Positions 7,746-15,002 of a stretch of 19,457 bases of DNA are shown here, piece by piece. Location: the NCBI GenBank assembly GCA_042091225.1, contig JBELHW010000030.1:1-19457 (forward strand), read 5' to 3'. This DNA is from JABAYQ01 sp042091225 (lineage in GTDB: Bacteria; Bacteroidota; Bacteroidia; Flavobacteriales; UBA7312). The translations under genes were made by a program, and so were the position numbers. Under the pieces are notes generated by a model. The model ran no database searches, was not told the origin of the DNA, and saw nothing but the letters and a program-made list of their open reading frames with translations. Every line of letters starts with the position of its first letter. The first letter of the stretch is position 1.

Positions 7746-8290
7746 TGTACACACCTAGGTTAAAAAATAAATACAAAGACGAGATTGTTGAAGGCTTAAA
7801 ATCTGAGTTTTCATACAAGTCTATTATGCAAGTTCCTAAATTGGAAAAAATATGTATCAATCAAGGATTAGGTGCAGCAGTTGCAGACAAAAAAATGGTA
7901 GATCAAGCTTGTCAGGAAATCACAATGATTACTGGACAAAAAGCTGTTCCAACAAAATCTAAAAAGGATATTTCCAATTTCAAGTTAAGAAAAGGTATGC
8001 CTATTGGTGCCCGTGTTACCTTGAGAGGTGATGTTATGTATGAATTTTTAGAAAGATTCATTACCTCTTCATTACCAAGAGTAAGAGATTTTAGAGGTAT
8101 TAGTGCTACTGGCTTCGATGGAAGAGGAAACTATAACATGGGTATAAAAGAACAAATTATATTTCCAGAGATTAATATTGATAAGGTAAATAAAATTACT
8201 GGTATGGATATTACTTTTGTTACCTCTGCTAATTCTGATGATGAGGCTAAAAGTTTATTAACAAAATTTGGTTTACCTTTTAAAAAGTAA
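7745..8290 (+). CDS. rplE: 50S ribosomal protein L5
   Basis: L5 binds 5S rRNA in the central protuberance and contacts the P-site tRNA and S13. The product is 181 residues, near the family's usual 179. Recognisable segments include MQVPKLEKICINQGLG (about residues 28-43), the TITGQKAV-type ITGQKAVPTKSKK and the DFRGISATGFDGRGNYNMGI loop (about 118-137). The ATG overlaps the rplX stop. In E. coli S8 represses the spc operon near the rplE start; no intergenic space for a comparable structure exists here, though one inside the coding sequence was not excluded. Confidence 0.98.
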   Translation: MYTPRLKNKYKDEIVEGLKSEFSYKSIMQVPKLEKICINQGLGAAVADKKMVDQACQEITMITGQKAVPTKSKKDISNFKLRKGMPIGARVTLRGDVMYEFLERFITSSLPRVRDFRGISATGFDGRGNYNMGIKEQIIFPEINIDKVNKITGMDITFVTSANSDDEAKSLLTKFGLPFKK

Positions 8291-8293
8291 GAT

Positions 8294-8563
8294 ATGGCAA
8301 AAGAATCAATGAAGGCTCGAGAAGTCAAAAGACAAAAAATAGTTGCTAAATATGCTGATAAACGTGCTGCGCTAAAAGCAGCCGGTGATTATGAAGCTTT
8401 ACAAAAGTTGCCAAAAGATGCATCTCCTGTAAGACTACATAACAGATGCAAGTTAACTGGTCGTCCAAAAGGGTATATGAGACAATTTGGAATCTCTAGG
8501 GTAACTTTCAGAGAAATGGCTAACAATGGTCTTATCCCTGGAGTAAAAAAAGCAAGCTGGTAA
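8294..8563 (+). CDS. rpsN: 30S ribosomal protein S14, zinc-free long form
   Basis: S14 binds 16S rRNA in the 30S head with S3 and S10. The 89-residue product is the long, zinc-independent type. It has the RLHNRCKLTGRPKGYMRQFG signature (about residues 48-67), with a single Cys52 and none of the paired CxxC motifs of the short zinc-binding form. It ends VKKASW as expected. It lies 3 bases after rplE and 19 before rpsH, the standard spc position. Together with S4 and L36 here it belongs to a set of proteins lacking zinc ligands. Confidence 0.97.
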   Translation: MAKESMKAREVKRQKIVAKYADKRAALKAAGDYEALQKLPKDASPVRLHNRCKLTGRPKGYMRQFGISRVTFREMANNGLIPGVKKASW

Positions 8564-8582
8564 TTAGAATTAAAGAAATATT

Positions 8583-8975
8583 ATGAACACAGATCCAATA
8601 GCAGACTATTTAACGCGCATTCGTAATGCAGCAAAAGCAGGTCATAAAGTAGTTGAAATACCTGCTTCAAATACAAAAAAAGAAATGACTAAAATCCTCA
8701 TGGAAAAAGGTTATATCTTAAATTATAAATTTGAAGATGATAATAAGCAAGGTATTATTAAAATTGCTTTAAAGTATAACGGATTAGTACCTGCTTTTAA
8801 AACTATTGATCGAATCAGTAAACCTGGTTTGCGTAAATATGCTAACAAAGAAACTATGCCAAGAGTATTGAACGGTTTAGGTATTGCTATTTTATCAACT
8901 TCAAAAGGAGTCATGACTGATAAAGAAGCAAGGAAACTTAATGTTGGTGGCGAAATTTTATGTCACGTATATTAA
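8583..8975 (+). CDS. rpsH: 30S ribosomal protein S8
   Basis: S8 is a primary binder of the central domain of 16S rRNA, and in E. coli it is the repressor of the spc operon. The product is 130 residues, the normal length. It starts MNTDPIADYLTRIRNA. The C-terminal RNA-binding signature is GLGIAILSTSKGVMTDKEARKLNVGGEILCHVY (key parts STSKGVMTD and GGEILC near residues 107-127). The ATG is preceded by TTAAAGAAATATT and no Shine-Dalgarno. rplF follows after 22 bases. Confidence 0.98.
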   Translation: MNTDPIADYLTRIRNAAKAGHKVVEIPASNTKKEMTKILMEKGYILNYKFEDDNKQGIIKIALKYNGLVPAFKTIDRISKPGLRKYANKETMPRVLNGLGIAILSTSKGVMTDKEARKLNVGGEILCHVY

Positions 8976-8997
8976 TTAAAAATAAATTAGAATAATA

Positions 8998-9552
8998 ATG
9001 TCTAGAATAGGTAAAAATCCAGTAATTGTCCCTCAAGGTGTAGATGTAAATTTAGGCGATGATAATGTTGTCACAATTAAAGGACCAAAGGGTGAGCTAG
9101 TAAAATCTTTTTCTTCAGAAATGATAATCAAGTTTGAAGATAATAATTTGTTAGTTGATCGTCCTTCTGAAAGTAAAGAACACAAATCGCTTCATGGTTT
9201 AATAAGATCATTATTAAATAATATGGTAATTGGTGTTACTCAAGGTTTCAAAAAAGAATTAGAGTTAGTCGGTGTTGGTTATAGAGCATCTAACACAGGA
9301 CAAAAATTAGAATTAGCTTTAGGTTTTTCTCATAACGTTGTTTTTCAGATTCCTGCAGAGGTTAAGTTGGAAACTGTTTCCGAAAAAGGTAAAAACCCTA
9401 TTGTTATTCTAACATCAAGCGATAATCAATTATTAGGAGCAGTTGCTGCTAAAATACGTTCACTCAGAAAACCAGAACCATATAAAGGTAAAGGTATTAA
9501 ATTTGTAGGTGAAGAATTAAGAAGAAAAGCAGGTAAAACATCCGCTAGTTAA
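8998..9552 (+). CDS. rplF: 50S ribosomal protein L6
   Basis: L6 lies near the sarcin-ricin loop and the factor-binding site of the 50S subunit. The 184-residue product starts MSRIGKNPVIVPQGVDV and has the tandem duplicated fold of the family. The first half carries IKGPKGELVKSF. The second half carries the KKELELVGVGYRAS segment and the C-terminal signature EPYKGKGIKFVGEELRRKAGK (about residues 160-180). It is a few residues longer than E. coli L6, in internal loops and tail. It lies 22 bases after rpsH and 27 before rplR. Confidence 0.98.
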   Translation: MSRIGKNPVIVPQGVDVNLGDDNVVTIKGPKGELVKSFSSEMIIKFEDNNLLVDRPSESKEHKSLHGLIRSLLNNMVIGVTQGFKKELELVGVGYRASNTGQKLELALGFSHNVVFQIPAEVKLETVSEKGKNPIVILTSSDNQLLGAVAAKIRSLRKPEPYKGKGIKFVGEELRRKAGKTSAS

Positions 9553-9579
9553 TAAAGAATAATTTTATCATTATATAAA

Positions 9580-9921
9580 ATGGCATTTTCTAAAGAATCA
9601 AGAAGGAATAAAATAAGAACTAGAATTAGAGCATCTATTTCTGGTACTGCTACAAAGCCTAGGTTGGCTGTGTTCAGAAGTAATAAAGATATTTATGTTC
9701 AGTTAATCGATGATCTTTCAAGCAACACGTTGGTTGCAGCGTCATCTAAAGAATTGACGGGATCAAAAATTGAACAGGCAAACTCTGTTGGTAAGTTAAT
9801 AGCAGAAAAAGCTATTTCTACTGGTATTACAGAAATTGTTTTTGATAGAGGTGGATATCTTTATCATGGTAGAGTGAAGGCATTAGCAGAAGGAGCTAGA
9901 GAGTCAGGTTTAAAATTCTAA
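9580..9921 (+). CDS. rplR: 50S ribosomal protein L18
   Basis: L18 binds 5S rRNA with L5 and anchors it to the central protuberance. The product is 113 residues. It has a basic N-terminal tail (SRRNKIRTRIRASISGTATKPRLAVFRSNKDIYVQLI) and the C-terminal motif VFDRGGYLYHGRVKALAEGARESGLKF (core FDRGGYLYHGRVKALAEGAR), both diagnostic. An in-frame ATG start is preceded by TTATATAAA, A/T-rich with no Shine-Dalgarno. rpsE follows after 9 bases. Confidence 0.98.
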   Translation: MAFSKESRRNKIRTRIRASISGTATKPRLAVFRSNKDIYVQLIDDLSSNTLVAASSKELTGSKIEQANSVGKLIAEKAISTGITEIVFDRGGYLYHGRVKALAEGARESGLKF

Positions 9922-9930
9922 GTATAAAAT

Positions 9931-10440
9931 ATGTCAGATAAAAGAGTAAAAGCAAGTGATATTGAATTAGTAGACAAACTTGTCGGAATTCAACGTGTAA
10001 CTAAAGTAACAAAAGGTGGTAGAACATTTAGTTTTTCTGCTATTGTAGTTGTTGGTGATGGAAATGGTATAGTAGGTCATGGTTTAGGAAAATCACAAGA
10101 AGTTACAAGCGCAATTAGTAAAGCAATTGATGCAGCTAAGAAAAACTTAGTTAAAATACCTGTAAATAAAGGAACTATTCCCCATGAACAATCTGCAAAG
10201 TTTTCAGGCTCTCAAGTTTTAATTAAACCTGCTTCAAATGGTACAGGTGTTAAGGCTGGAGGAGCAATGCGTGCAGTACTAGAGAGTGCAGGTGTTACTG
10301 ATGTATTGGCTAAGTCGAAAGGATCATCAAATCCACACAACCTTGTAAAAGCAACGGTAAAAGCTCTAACAGAACTAAGAGATGCAAGAGCAGTTGCAAA
10401 CCAGAGAGGTGTGAATTTAGAAACAGTATATAACGGTTAA
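9931..10440 (+). CDS. rpsE: 30S ribosomal protein S5
   Basis: S5 acts in decoding fidelity, and its loop 2 is the site of spectinomycin-resistance changes in other species. The 169-residue product has the N-terminal double-stranded-RNA-binding-like domain with TKGGRTFSFSAIVVVGDGNG and VGHGLGKSQEV (about residues 27-60). The C-terminal ribosomal S5 fold follows, with GGAMRAVLESAGVTDVLAKS near residues 111-130. The end (ANQRGVNLETVYNG) fits the family. It sits between rplR and rpmD as in the canonical spc cluster. Confidence 0.98.
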   Translation: MSDKRVKASDIELVDKLVGIQRVTKVTKGGRTFSFSAIVVVGDGNGIVGHGLGKSQEVTSAISKAIDAAKKNLVKIPVNKGTIPHEQSAKFSGSQVLIKPASNGTGVKAGGAMRAVLESAGVTDVLAKSKGSSNPHNLVKATVKALTELRDARAVANQRGVNLETVYNG

Positions 10441-10451
10441 TATTTATTTTG

Positions 10452-10634
10452 ATGACTAAAATTAGAATTAAGCAAGTTAAAAGTAAAATAGGTAGACCAG
10501 AGTCTCAGAAGAGAACTATGGATGCCCTAGGATTTAGAAAAATGAATCATGTCATAGAGCATGAAGCTACTCCTCAAATTTTAGGAATGGTGAAAAAAGT
10601 AAAACATCTTCTTCAAGTAGAAGAAATTAAATAA
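10452..10634 (+). CDS. rpmD: 50S ribosomal protein L30
   Basis: L30 is a small 50S protein present in most but not all bacteria. From this ATG the product is 60 residues, starting MTKIRIKQVKSKIGRPESQK. The family pattern is KRTMDALGFRKMNHVIEHEATPQILGMVKKVKHL (key segments LGFRKMNH and ILGMVKKVKHL). An in-frame TTG directly before the ATG would add one residue, but the ATG is the natural start. The upstream TATTTTG resembles, but does not match, the -7 promoter consensus. Confidence 0.96.
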   Translation: MTKIRIKQVKSKIGRPESQKRTMDALGFRKMNHVIEHEATPQILGMVKKVKHLLQVEEIK

Positions 10635-10655
10635 GAACATTAGATATTTAAACAA

Positions 10656-11105
10656 ATGGATTTAAATAATTTAACACCAGCTGAGGGATCAGTTAAAAAA
10701 AGTAAAAGAATTGCTCGTGGTGAGGGATCTAAAAGAGGTGGTACTTCTACAAGAGGGCACAAGGGAGCAAAATCTAGATCAGGTTACTCTAGAAAAATTG
10801 GTTTTGAAGGTGGTCAGATGCCACTTCAAAGACGTGTGCCTAAATTTGGATTTACAAACCCTAACAGAAAAGAATACAGAGGCGTAAATTTGCACACTCT
10901 TCAATCTTTAGTTGATAACAAGAAAATTAAAGATACTGTTGATTTTGATGCGTTAATTAAAAATGGATTAGCACATAAAAATGATTTGGTTAAAATTTTA
11001 GGAAGAGGTGAACTAACAGCTAAATTGAATGTAACTATACACGGTTTTTCTGCAAGTGCTAAGGCTTCAATTGAAGCGGCTGGCGGTACTGCTAACACAT
11101 TGTAA
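10656..11105 (+). CDS. rplO: 50S ribosomal protein L15
   Basis: L15 is an extended, glycine-rich 23S rRNA binder important in late 50S assembly. The 149-residue product starts MDLNNLTPAEGSVKKSKRI. It has the basic Gly-rich arm (GEGSKRGGTSTRGHKGAKSR, about residues 22-41) and the GGQMPLQRRVPKFGF signature near residues 52-66. The C-terminal globular part includes FSASAKASIEAAGGTA. It lies 21 bases after rpmD and 6 before secY, so SecY is probably translated from the same message, as in most bacteria. Confidence 0.98.
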   Translation: MDLNNLTPAEGSVKKSKRIARGEGSKRGGTSTRGHKGAKSRSGYSRKIGFEGGQMPLQRRVPKFGFTNPNRKEYRGVNLHTLQSLVDNKKIKDTVDFDALIKNGLAHKNDLVKILGRGELTAKLNVTIHGFSASAKASIEAAGGTANTL

Positions 11106-11111
11106 TATTTT

Positions 11112-12431
11112 ATGAATAATTTTCTTACTACATTAACAAATATTTGGAAAATCGAAGATCTCAGGAATCGTATTCTTGTTACTATTGGTTTTATTCTTAT
11201 TTATCGTCTTGGTTCTTTTGTTGTGCTTCCAGGGGTTGACATCAATGCGTTATCTGATCTTCAAAGCCAAACAGACTCAGGATTACTCGGACTATTAAAT
11301 ACTTTTACAGGTGGTGCTTTTGCTAAAGCTTCTATATTTGCATTAGGAATAATGCCTTATATTTCTGCTTCTATTGTAATTCAATTATTAGGAATTGCAG
11401 TCCCTTATTTTCAAAAACTACAAAGAGATGGTGAAAGTGGAAGAAGAAAAATCAATAACATTACAAGATACCTTACGATTCTAATTACTGCTGGTCAAGC
11501 ACCAGGATATATCGCTAATCTACCAGCTGGTGCATTAGGAGCTGATTTCTATTACATTCCTTCCATTATATTGCTAATTACCGGAACAATGTTTGTTATG
11601 TGGTTAGGTGAAAAAATAACTGATAGAGGTATTGGAAATGGTATTTCATTAATTATCATGATTGGTATTATTGCTGCTCTTCCAAACGCTTTAGGTTTAG
11701 AATTTAGATCTGCTCTTGCAAATAATGCAGGTGGTTTAGTTTTCTTCTTAATAGAAATTATTGCATTATTATTTGTAATACTTGTATGTATTTTACTAGT
11801 GCAGGGTACAAGAAGAATTCCAGTAAATTTTGCTAAAAGAGTAGTCGGCAACAAACAATATGGAGGAGTAAGACAATATATTCCTTTAAAAGTAAATGCA
11901 TCTGGTGTTATGCCAATTATATTTGCTCAAGCAATTATGTTTGTTCCAATTACTTTAGTTGGATTCTCAACATCTGATAGAGTACAAGGTTTCGTATCAA
12001 CGTTTACTGATTTTTCAGGCTTTTGGTACAATCTAGTTTTCTTTTTAATGATTGTAATATTTACTTATTTCTACACTGCAATTACTGTAAATCCAAAACA
12101 GATGGCAGATGATATGAAAAAGAATGGTGGTTTTATTCCAGGGGTTAAACCAGGAAAAAGAACTGCAGAATTTTTAGATGATGCTATGTCAAAGATAACT
12201 TTGCCTGGTTCATTATTTTTAGCATTAGTAGCTATTCTTCCTGCTTTTGCTATGTTGTTTAATGTTAGTCAAGGTTTTGCTCAATTTTATGGTGGAACTT
12301 CTTTACTAATTATGGTTGGGGTTGTGCTAGACACACTTCAGCAGATTGAGAGTCACTTATTAATGCGTCATTATGATGGATTAACAAGTACTGGAAGAAT
12401 AAAAGGAAAGTCATCAGGGATGATGGGTTAA
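11112..12431 (+). CDS. secY: Protein translocase subunit SecY
   Basis: SecY is the channel-forming subunit of the SecYEG translocon, which exports and inserts proteins across the inner membrane. The 439-residue product is of family length and shows about ten hydrophobic segments, at roughly residues 20-40, 72-97, 118-136, 146-168, 177-195, 206-230, 264-285, 303-325, 364-385 and 392-412. Known SecY features are PYISASIVIQLL in TM2, GESGRRKINNITRY after it, MWLGEKITDRGIGNGISL before TM5, the cytosolic VQGTRRIPVNFAKRV, and NPKQMADDMKKNGGFIPGVKPG between TM8 and TM9. Its place after rplO is the classical one. The leader is a bare TAATATTTT with no Shine-Dalgarno. Confidence 0.98.
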   Translation: MNNFLTTLTNIWKIEDLRNRILVTIGFILIYRLGSFVVLPGVDINALSDLQSQTDSGLLGLLNTFTGGAFAKASIFALGIMPYISASIVIQLLGIAVPYFQKLQRDGESGRRKINNITRYLTILITAGQAPGYIANLPAGALGADFYYIPSIILLITGTMFVMWLGEKITDRGIGNGISLIIMIGIIAALPNALGLEFRSALANNAGGLVFFLIEIIALLFVILVCILLVQGTRRIPVNFAKRVVGNKQYGGVRQYIPLKVNASGVMPIIFAQAIMFVPITLVGFSTSDRVQGFVSTFTDFSGFWYNLVFFLMIVIFTYFYTAITVNPKQMADDMKKNGGFIPGVKPGKRTAEFLDDAMSKITLPGSLFLALVAILPAFAMLFNVSQGFAQFYGGTSLLIMVGVVLDTLQQIESHLLMRHYDGLTSTGRIKGKSSGMMG

Positions 12432-12442
12432 TTTGACTTTTT

Positions 12443-13219
12443 ATGATTTTTATAAAAACTGATCAAGAAGTCGAATTAATAAGAAAAAGTTCTTTACTTG
12501 TTGCAAAGGCACATGCCGAAGTCGCTAAAATGATTCAGCCTGGAGTTACAACTCTCCAGCTTGACAAAAGAGCGGAAGAGTTCATTCGTGACAATGGAGG
12601 TATACCTGCTTTTAAAGGATATAATGGATTTCCTAATACACTTTGTGTATCACCGAACGATCAAGTCGTTCATGGAATTCCAAATAACATTGCTTTAGAA
12701 GACGGTTTTATTTTATCTGTTGATTGTGGAGTTCTGATGAATGGTTTTTATGGTGATTCGGCCTACACTTACTCCGTTGGAGAAATTGATGAAGATTCTA
12801 AAAGATTATTACAAATAACAAAAGAATCTTTATACAAAGGAATAGAACAAGCGGTTGAGGGAAATAGAGTAGGTGATATAAGTTTTGCTGTGCAACAACA
12901 TGCCGAATCAAATGGTTATGGGGTTGTTCGAGAACTAGTTGGTCATGGTGTAGGAGAAAGCTTACACGAAAGTCCAGAAGTGCCAAATTATGGAAAGCGT
13001 GGAAACGGTCCTAAGTTGAAAGATGGTATGGTTATAGCTATTGAGCCTATGATTAATATGGGAGAAAGAAGGATTAAACAACACAACGATGGATGGACTA
13101 TTACCACATTAGATAATAAGCCATCAGCTCATTTTGAGCACACGATTGCAATAAGAAAAGGTAAAGCTGATATTTTATCAAGCTTTGAGGATATAGAAAA
13201 AGTATTGAATAATAAATAA
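12443..13219 (+). CDS. map: Type I methionine aminopeptidase
   Basis: This enzyme removes the initiator methionine from nascent proteins, using a two-metal site. The 258-residue product has the pita-bread fold signature with all five metal ligands in place by alignment to the E. coli enzyme: Asp94 (SVDCG), Asp105 (YGDSA), His168 (VGHGVG), Glu201 (AIEPM) and Glu232 (HFEHT). The substrate-site His77 (VVHGIP) and His175 (SLHESP) are also present. There is no N-terminal zinc-finger or SH3-binding extension, so it is the short type Ia form. The position between secY and infA is common in several phyla, including Bacteroidota. Gaps are 11 bases to secY and 3 to infA. Confidence 0.97.
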   Translation: MIFIKTDQEVELIRKSSLLVAKAHAEVAKMIQPGVTTLQLDKRAEEFIRDNGGIPAFKGYNGFPNTLCVSPNDQVVHGIPNNIALEDGFILSVDCGVLMNGFYGDSAYTYSVGEIDEDSKRLLQITKESLYKGIEQAVEGNRVGDISFAVQQHAESNGYGVVRELVGHGVGESLHESPEVPNYGKRGNGPKLKDGMVIAIEPMINMGERRIKQHNDGWTITTLDNKPSAHFEHTIAIRKGKADILSSFEDIEKVLNNK

Positions 13220-13222
13220 TAA

Positions 13223-13438
13223 ATGGCCAAACAGGCACACATAGAACAAGATGGTACCATAACCCAAGCTCTTTCGAACGCAATGTTTAGAGTAGAGTTA
13301 GAGAATGGTCATATTATAACGGCTCATATTTCAGGAAAAATGAGAAAATTTTATATTAAATTATTACCTGGAGATAAAGTCAAGTTAGAAATGTCACCAT
13401 ACGATTTAACAAAAGGCAGAATCACATATAGATACTAA
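13223..13438 (+). CDS. infA: Translation initiation factor IF-1
   Basis: IF-1 occupies the A site of the 30S subunit during initiation and helps IF-2 and IF-3. The 71-residue product is a single OB-fold domain: MAKQAHIEQDGTITQALSN, FRVELENGHIITAHISGKMRKFYIKLLPGDKVKLE (key parts HISGKMRKFYI and LPGDKVKLEMSPYDL) and the end KGRITYRY. Every conserved segment of bacterial IF-1 is recognisable. It lies 3 bases after map and 4 before rpmJ, so the initiation factor is made with the ribosomal proteins. Confidence 0.98.
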   Translation: MAKQAHIEQDGTITQALSNAMFRVELENGHIITAHISGKMRKFYIKLLPGDKVKLEMSPYDLTKGRITYRY

Positions 13439-13442
13439 TAAA

Positions 13443-13559
13443 ATGAAAATTAGAGCATCATTAAAAAAGAGAAGTGACGATTGTAAAATCGTTAGAAGAA
13501 AAGGAAGATTATACGTAATCAATAAAAAGAATCCTAAGTTTAAACAACGTCAAGGTTAA
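13443..13559 (+). CDS. rpmJ: 50S ribosomal protein L36, form lacking most zinc ligands
   Basis: L36 is the smallest 50S protein and helps organise 23S rRNA near the base of the L7/L12 stalk. The gene codes for 38 residues, starting MKIRASLKKRSDDCKIVRRK and ending NPKFKQRQG. Zinc-binding L36 has Cys11, Cys14, Cys27 and His32; here those positions are Ser11, Cys14, Asn27 and Lys32, so three of the four ligands are missing. This is the zinc-free form. It lies 4 bases after infA and 11 before rpsM, its standard place. Length and C-terminus leave little doubt. Confidence 0.97.
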   Translation: MKIRASLKKRSDDCKIVRRKGRLYVINKKNPKFKQRQG

Positions 13560-13570
13560 TAAATAATTAT

Positions 13571-13948
13571 ATGGCTAGAATTGCAGGTATAGACTTACCT
13601 AAAAACAAAAGAGGAGTAATTGGTTTAACATACATTTTTGGTATAGGCCCAACAATTGCTAAAAATATTTTGGATAAAGCTGGTGTAGATTACAGCATTA
13701 AAGTTCAAGATTGGAATGACGATCAACTATCGAGTATACGTGAAATTATCGGTGACGATATAACTGTAGAAGGTGAGTTGAGATCTGAAGTTCAACTTAA
13801 TATCAAACGATTAATGGATATTGGTTGTAATAGAGGTATTCGTCATCGTTCAGGCTTACCTTTAAGAGGCCAAAGAACAAAAAATAACTCAAGAACAAGA
13901 AAGGGTAAACGTAAAACAGTTGCTAACAAAAAGAAAGCCACTAAATAA
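13571..13948 (+). CDS. rpsM: 30S ribosomal protein S13
   Basis: S13 lies in the 30S head and forms bridges with L5 and the P-site tRNA. The 125-residue product starts MARIAGIDLPKNKRGVIGLTYIFGIG. It has a helix-hairpin-helix-like N-terminal region, the LMDIGCNRGIRHRSGLPLRGQRTKNNSRTRKG signature (core GIRHRSGLPLRGQRT, about residues 88-102), and a long Lys-rich tail. It opens the alpha cluster. The 11-base gap before it is too short for an intergenic alpha-operon pseudoknot of the enterobacterial kind. Confidence 0.98.
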   Translation: MARIAGIDLPKNKRGVIGLTYIFGIGPTIAKNILDKAGVDYSIKVQDWNDDQLSSIREIIGDDITVEGELRSEVQLNIKRLMDIGCNRGIRHRSGLPLRGQRTKNNSRTRKGKRKTVANKKKATK

Positions 13949-13961
13949 ATATTAACCAACT

Positions 13962-14346
13962 ATGGCTAAATCAAATCAAAAAAAAGAGAAATGTTAAAGT
14001 TGAAGCAATAGGTCAAGCTCATATACAAGCTACCTTCAACAACATTATTATTTCATTAACCAACAATCAAGGTCAAGTAATTTCTTGGTCATCTGCTGGT
14101 AAAATGGGATTTAGAGGATCTAAGAAAAACACTCCTTATGCTGCTCAGACTGCTGCTGAAGATTGTGCTACAAAAGCACATGAAGCAGGATTGCGTAAGG
14201 TCAAAGTTTATGTTAAGGGTCCTGGTTCGGGTAGAGAATCTGCAATCAGAACATTACACAATAACGGAATTGTTGTAACTGAAATTATTGATGTTACTCC
14301 AATGCCTCATAACGGATGTCGTCCTCCAAAGAGACGTAGAGTTTGA
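13962..14346 (+). CDS. rpsK: 30S ribosomal protein S11, frame broken by one surplus A near the start
   Basis: S11 binds 16S rRNA in the 30S platform beside the E site and the mRNA. The expected ATG at 13962 opens MAKSNQKK, but an eight-A run (13978-13985) then puts the ribosome out of frame, giving EKC and a stop at 13995-13997. The correct continuation (RNVKVEAIGQAH) lies in the +1 frame from 13987. It stays open to the TGA at 14344-14346, through the hallmark KMGFRGSKKNTPYAAQ and the end MPHNGCRPPKRRRV. The span is 385 bases, one more than 128 codons; removing one A gives 127 residues, the normal length, with a perfect N-terminus. The first in-frame ATG downstream (14104) would lose about 47 conserved residues and is not a credible start. 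A sequence error or slippage-rescued gene is more likely than a dead gene. Confidence 0.93.
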
Positions 14347-14375
14347 TTCATTTTAAATAAAGAAAAATTAGATAA

Positions 14376-14978
14376 ATGGCAAGATATAGAGGTCCGCAAT
14401 CAAAAATTGCACGTAGATTTAACGAACCAATTTTTGGCCCAGATAAGGCTTTAGAGAGAAAAAGCTACGGTCCTGGTCAGCATGGTAACAACCGAAGAAA
14501 TAAAAAATCGGAATATGCTGGTCAGTTAGCTGAAAAGCAAAAAGCAAAATATACTTATGGAATATTAGAAAAACAATTTTCTAATTTATTCCAAGAAGCA
14601 TCTAGACGTAAGGGTATTACAGGTGAGATATTACTTCAACTTTGTGAAGCAAGGTTAGATAATATTATCTACCGTTTAGGTATTGCTCCTACACGAAGAG
14701 CTGCAAGACAGTTAGTAACCCATAGACACATTACAGTTAATGGTAAGGTATTAAATATTCCTTCTTATTCTGTGAGTCTGAGCGATACTATTGCTGTTCG
14801 TGAAAAGTCAAAATCCTTAGAAGTAATTTCTAGTTCTCTTTCTAATACTTCTGAGAGATGCGAATATGTTCAATGGAACCCTGATATTATGTCAGGTAAA
14901 CTTGCTGCAATTCCACAAAGAGAACAAATTTCAGAGAATATTAAAGAACAACTTATTGTTGAACTTTATTCTAAATAA
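14376..14978 (+). CDS. rpsD: 30S ribosomal protein S4, zinc-free form
   Basis: S4 is a primary assembly protein of the 30S body and acts in decoding accuracy at the mRNA entry channel. The 200-residue product starts MARYRGPQSKIARRFNEPIFG and lacks the N-terminal Cys cluster of zinc-binding S4 proteins. The YGPGQHGNNRR segment follows (about residues 31-41). The S4 RNA-binding domain runs from about residue 91 to 155 (EARLDNIIYRLGIAPTRRAARQ and HRHITVNGKVLNIPS). The C-terminus (EQISENIKEQLIVELYSK) is family-like. In many bacteria S4 represses the alpha operon. The 29-base gap before it is one of the longest within the cluster but shows nothing I can name. Confidence 0.97.
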   Translation: MARYRGPQSKIARRFNEPIFGPDKALERKSYGPGQHGNNRRNKKSEYAGQLAEKQKAKYTYGILEKQFSNLFQEASRRKGITGEILLQLCEARLDNIIYRLGIAPTRRAARQLVTHRHITVNGKVLNIPSYSVSLSDTIAVREKSKSLEVISSSLSNTSERCEYVQWNPDIMSGKLAAIPQREQISENIKEQLIVELYSK

Positions 14979-15002
14979 TAATTTAAATTATATCCATTAA
15001 TT

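Noticed and set aside
14104..14346. A short 80-residue S11 starting at the ATG at 14104.
   Set aside because: Conserved S11 sequence continues upstream in the same frame to 13987 and the true start is at 13962. The short form would lose the N-terminal third of the protein.
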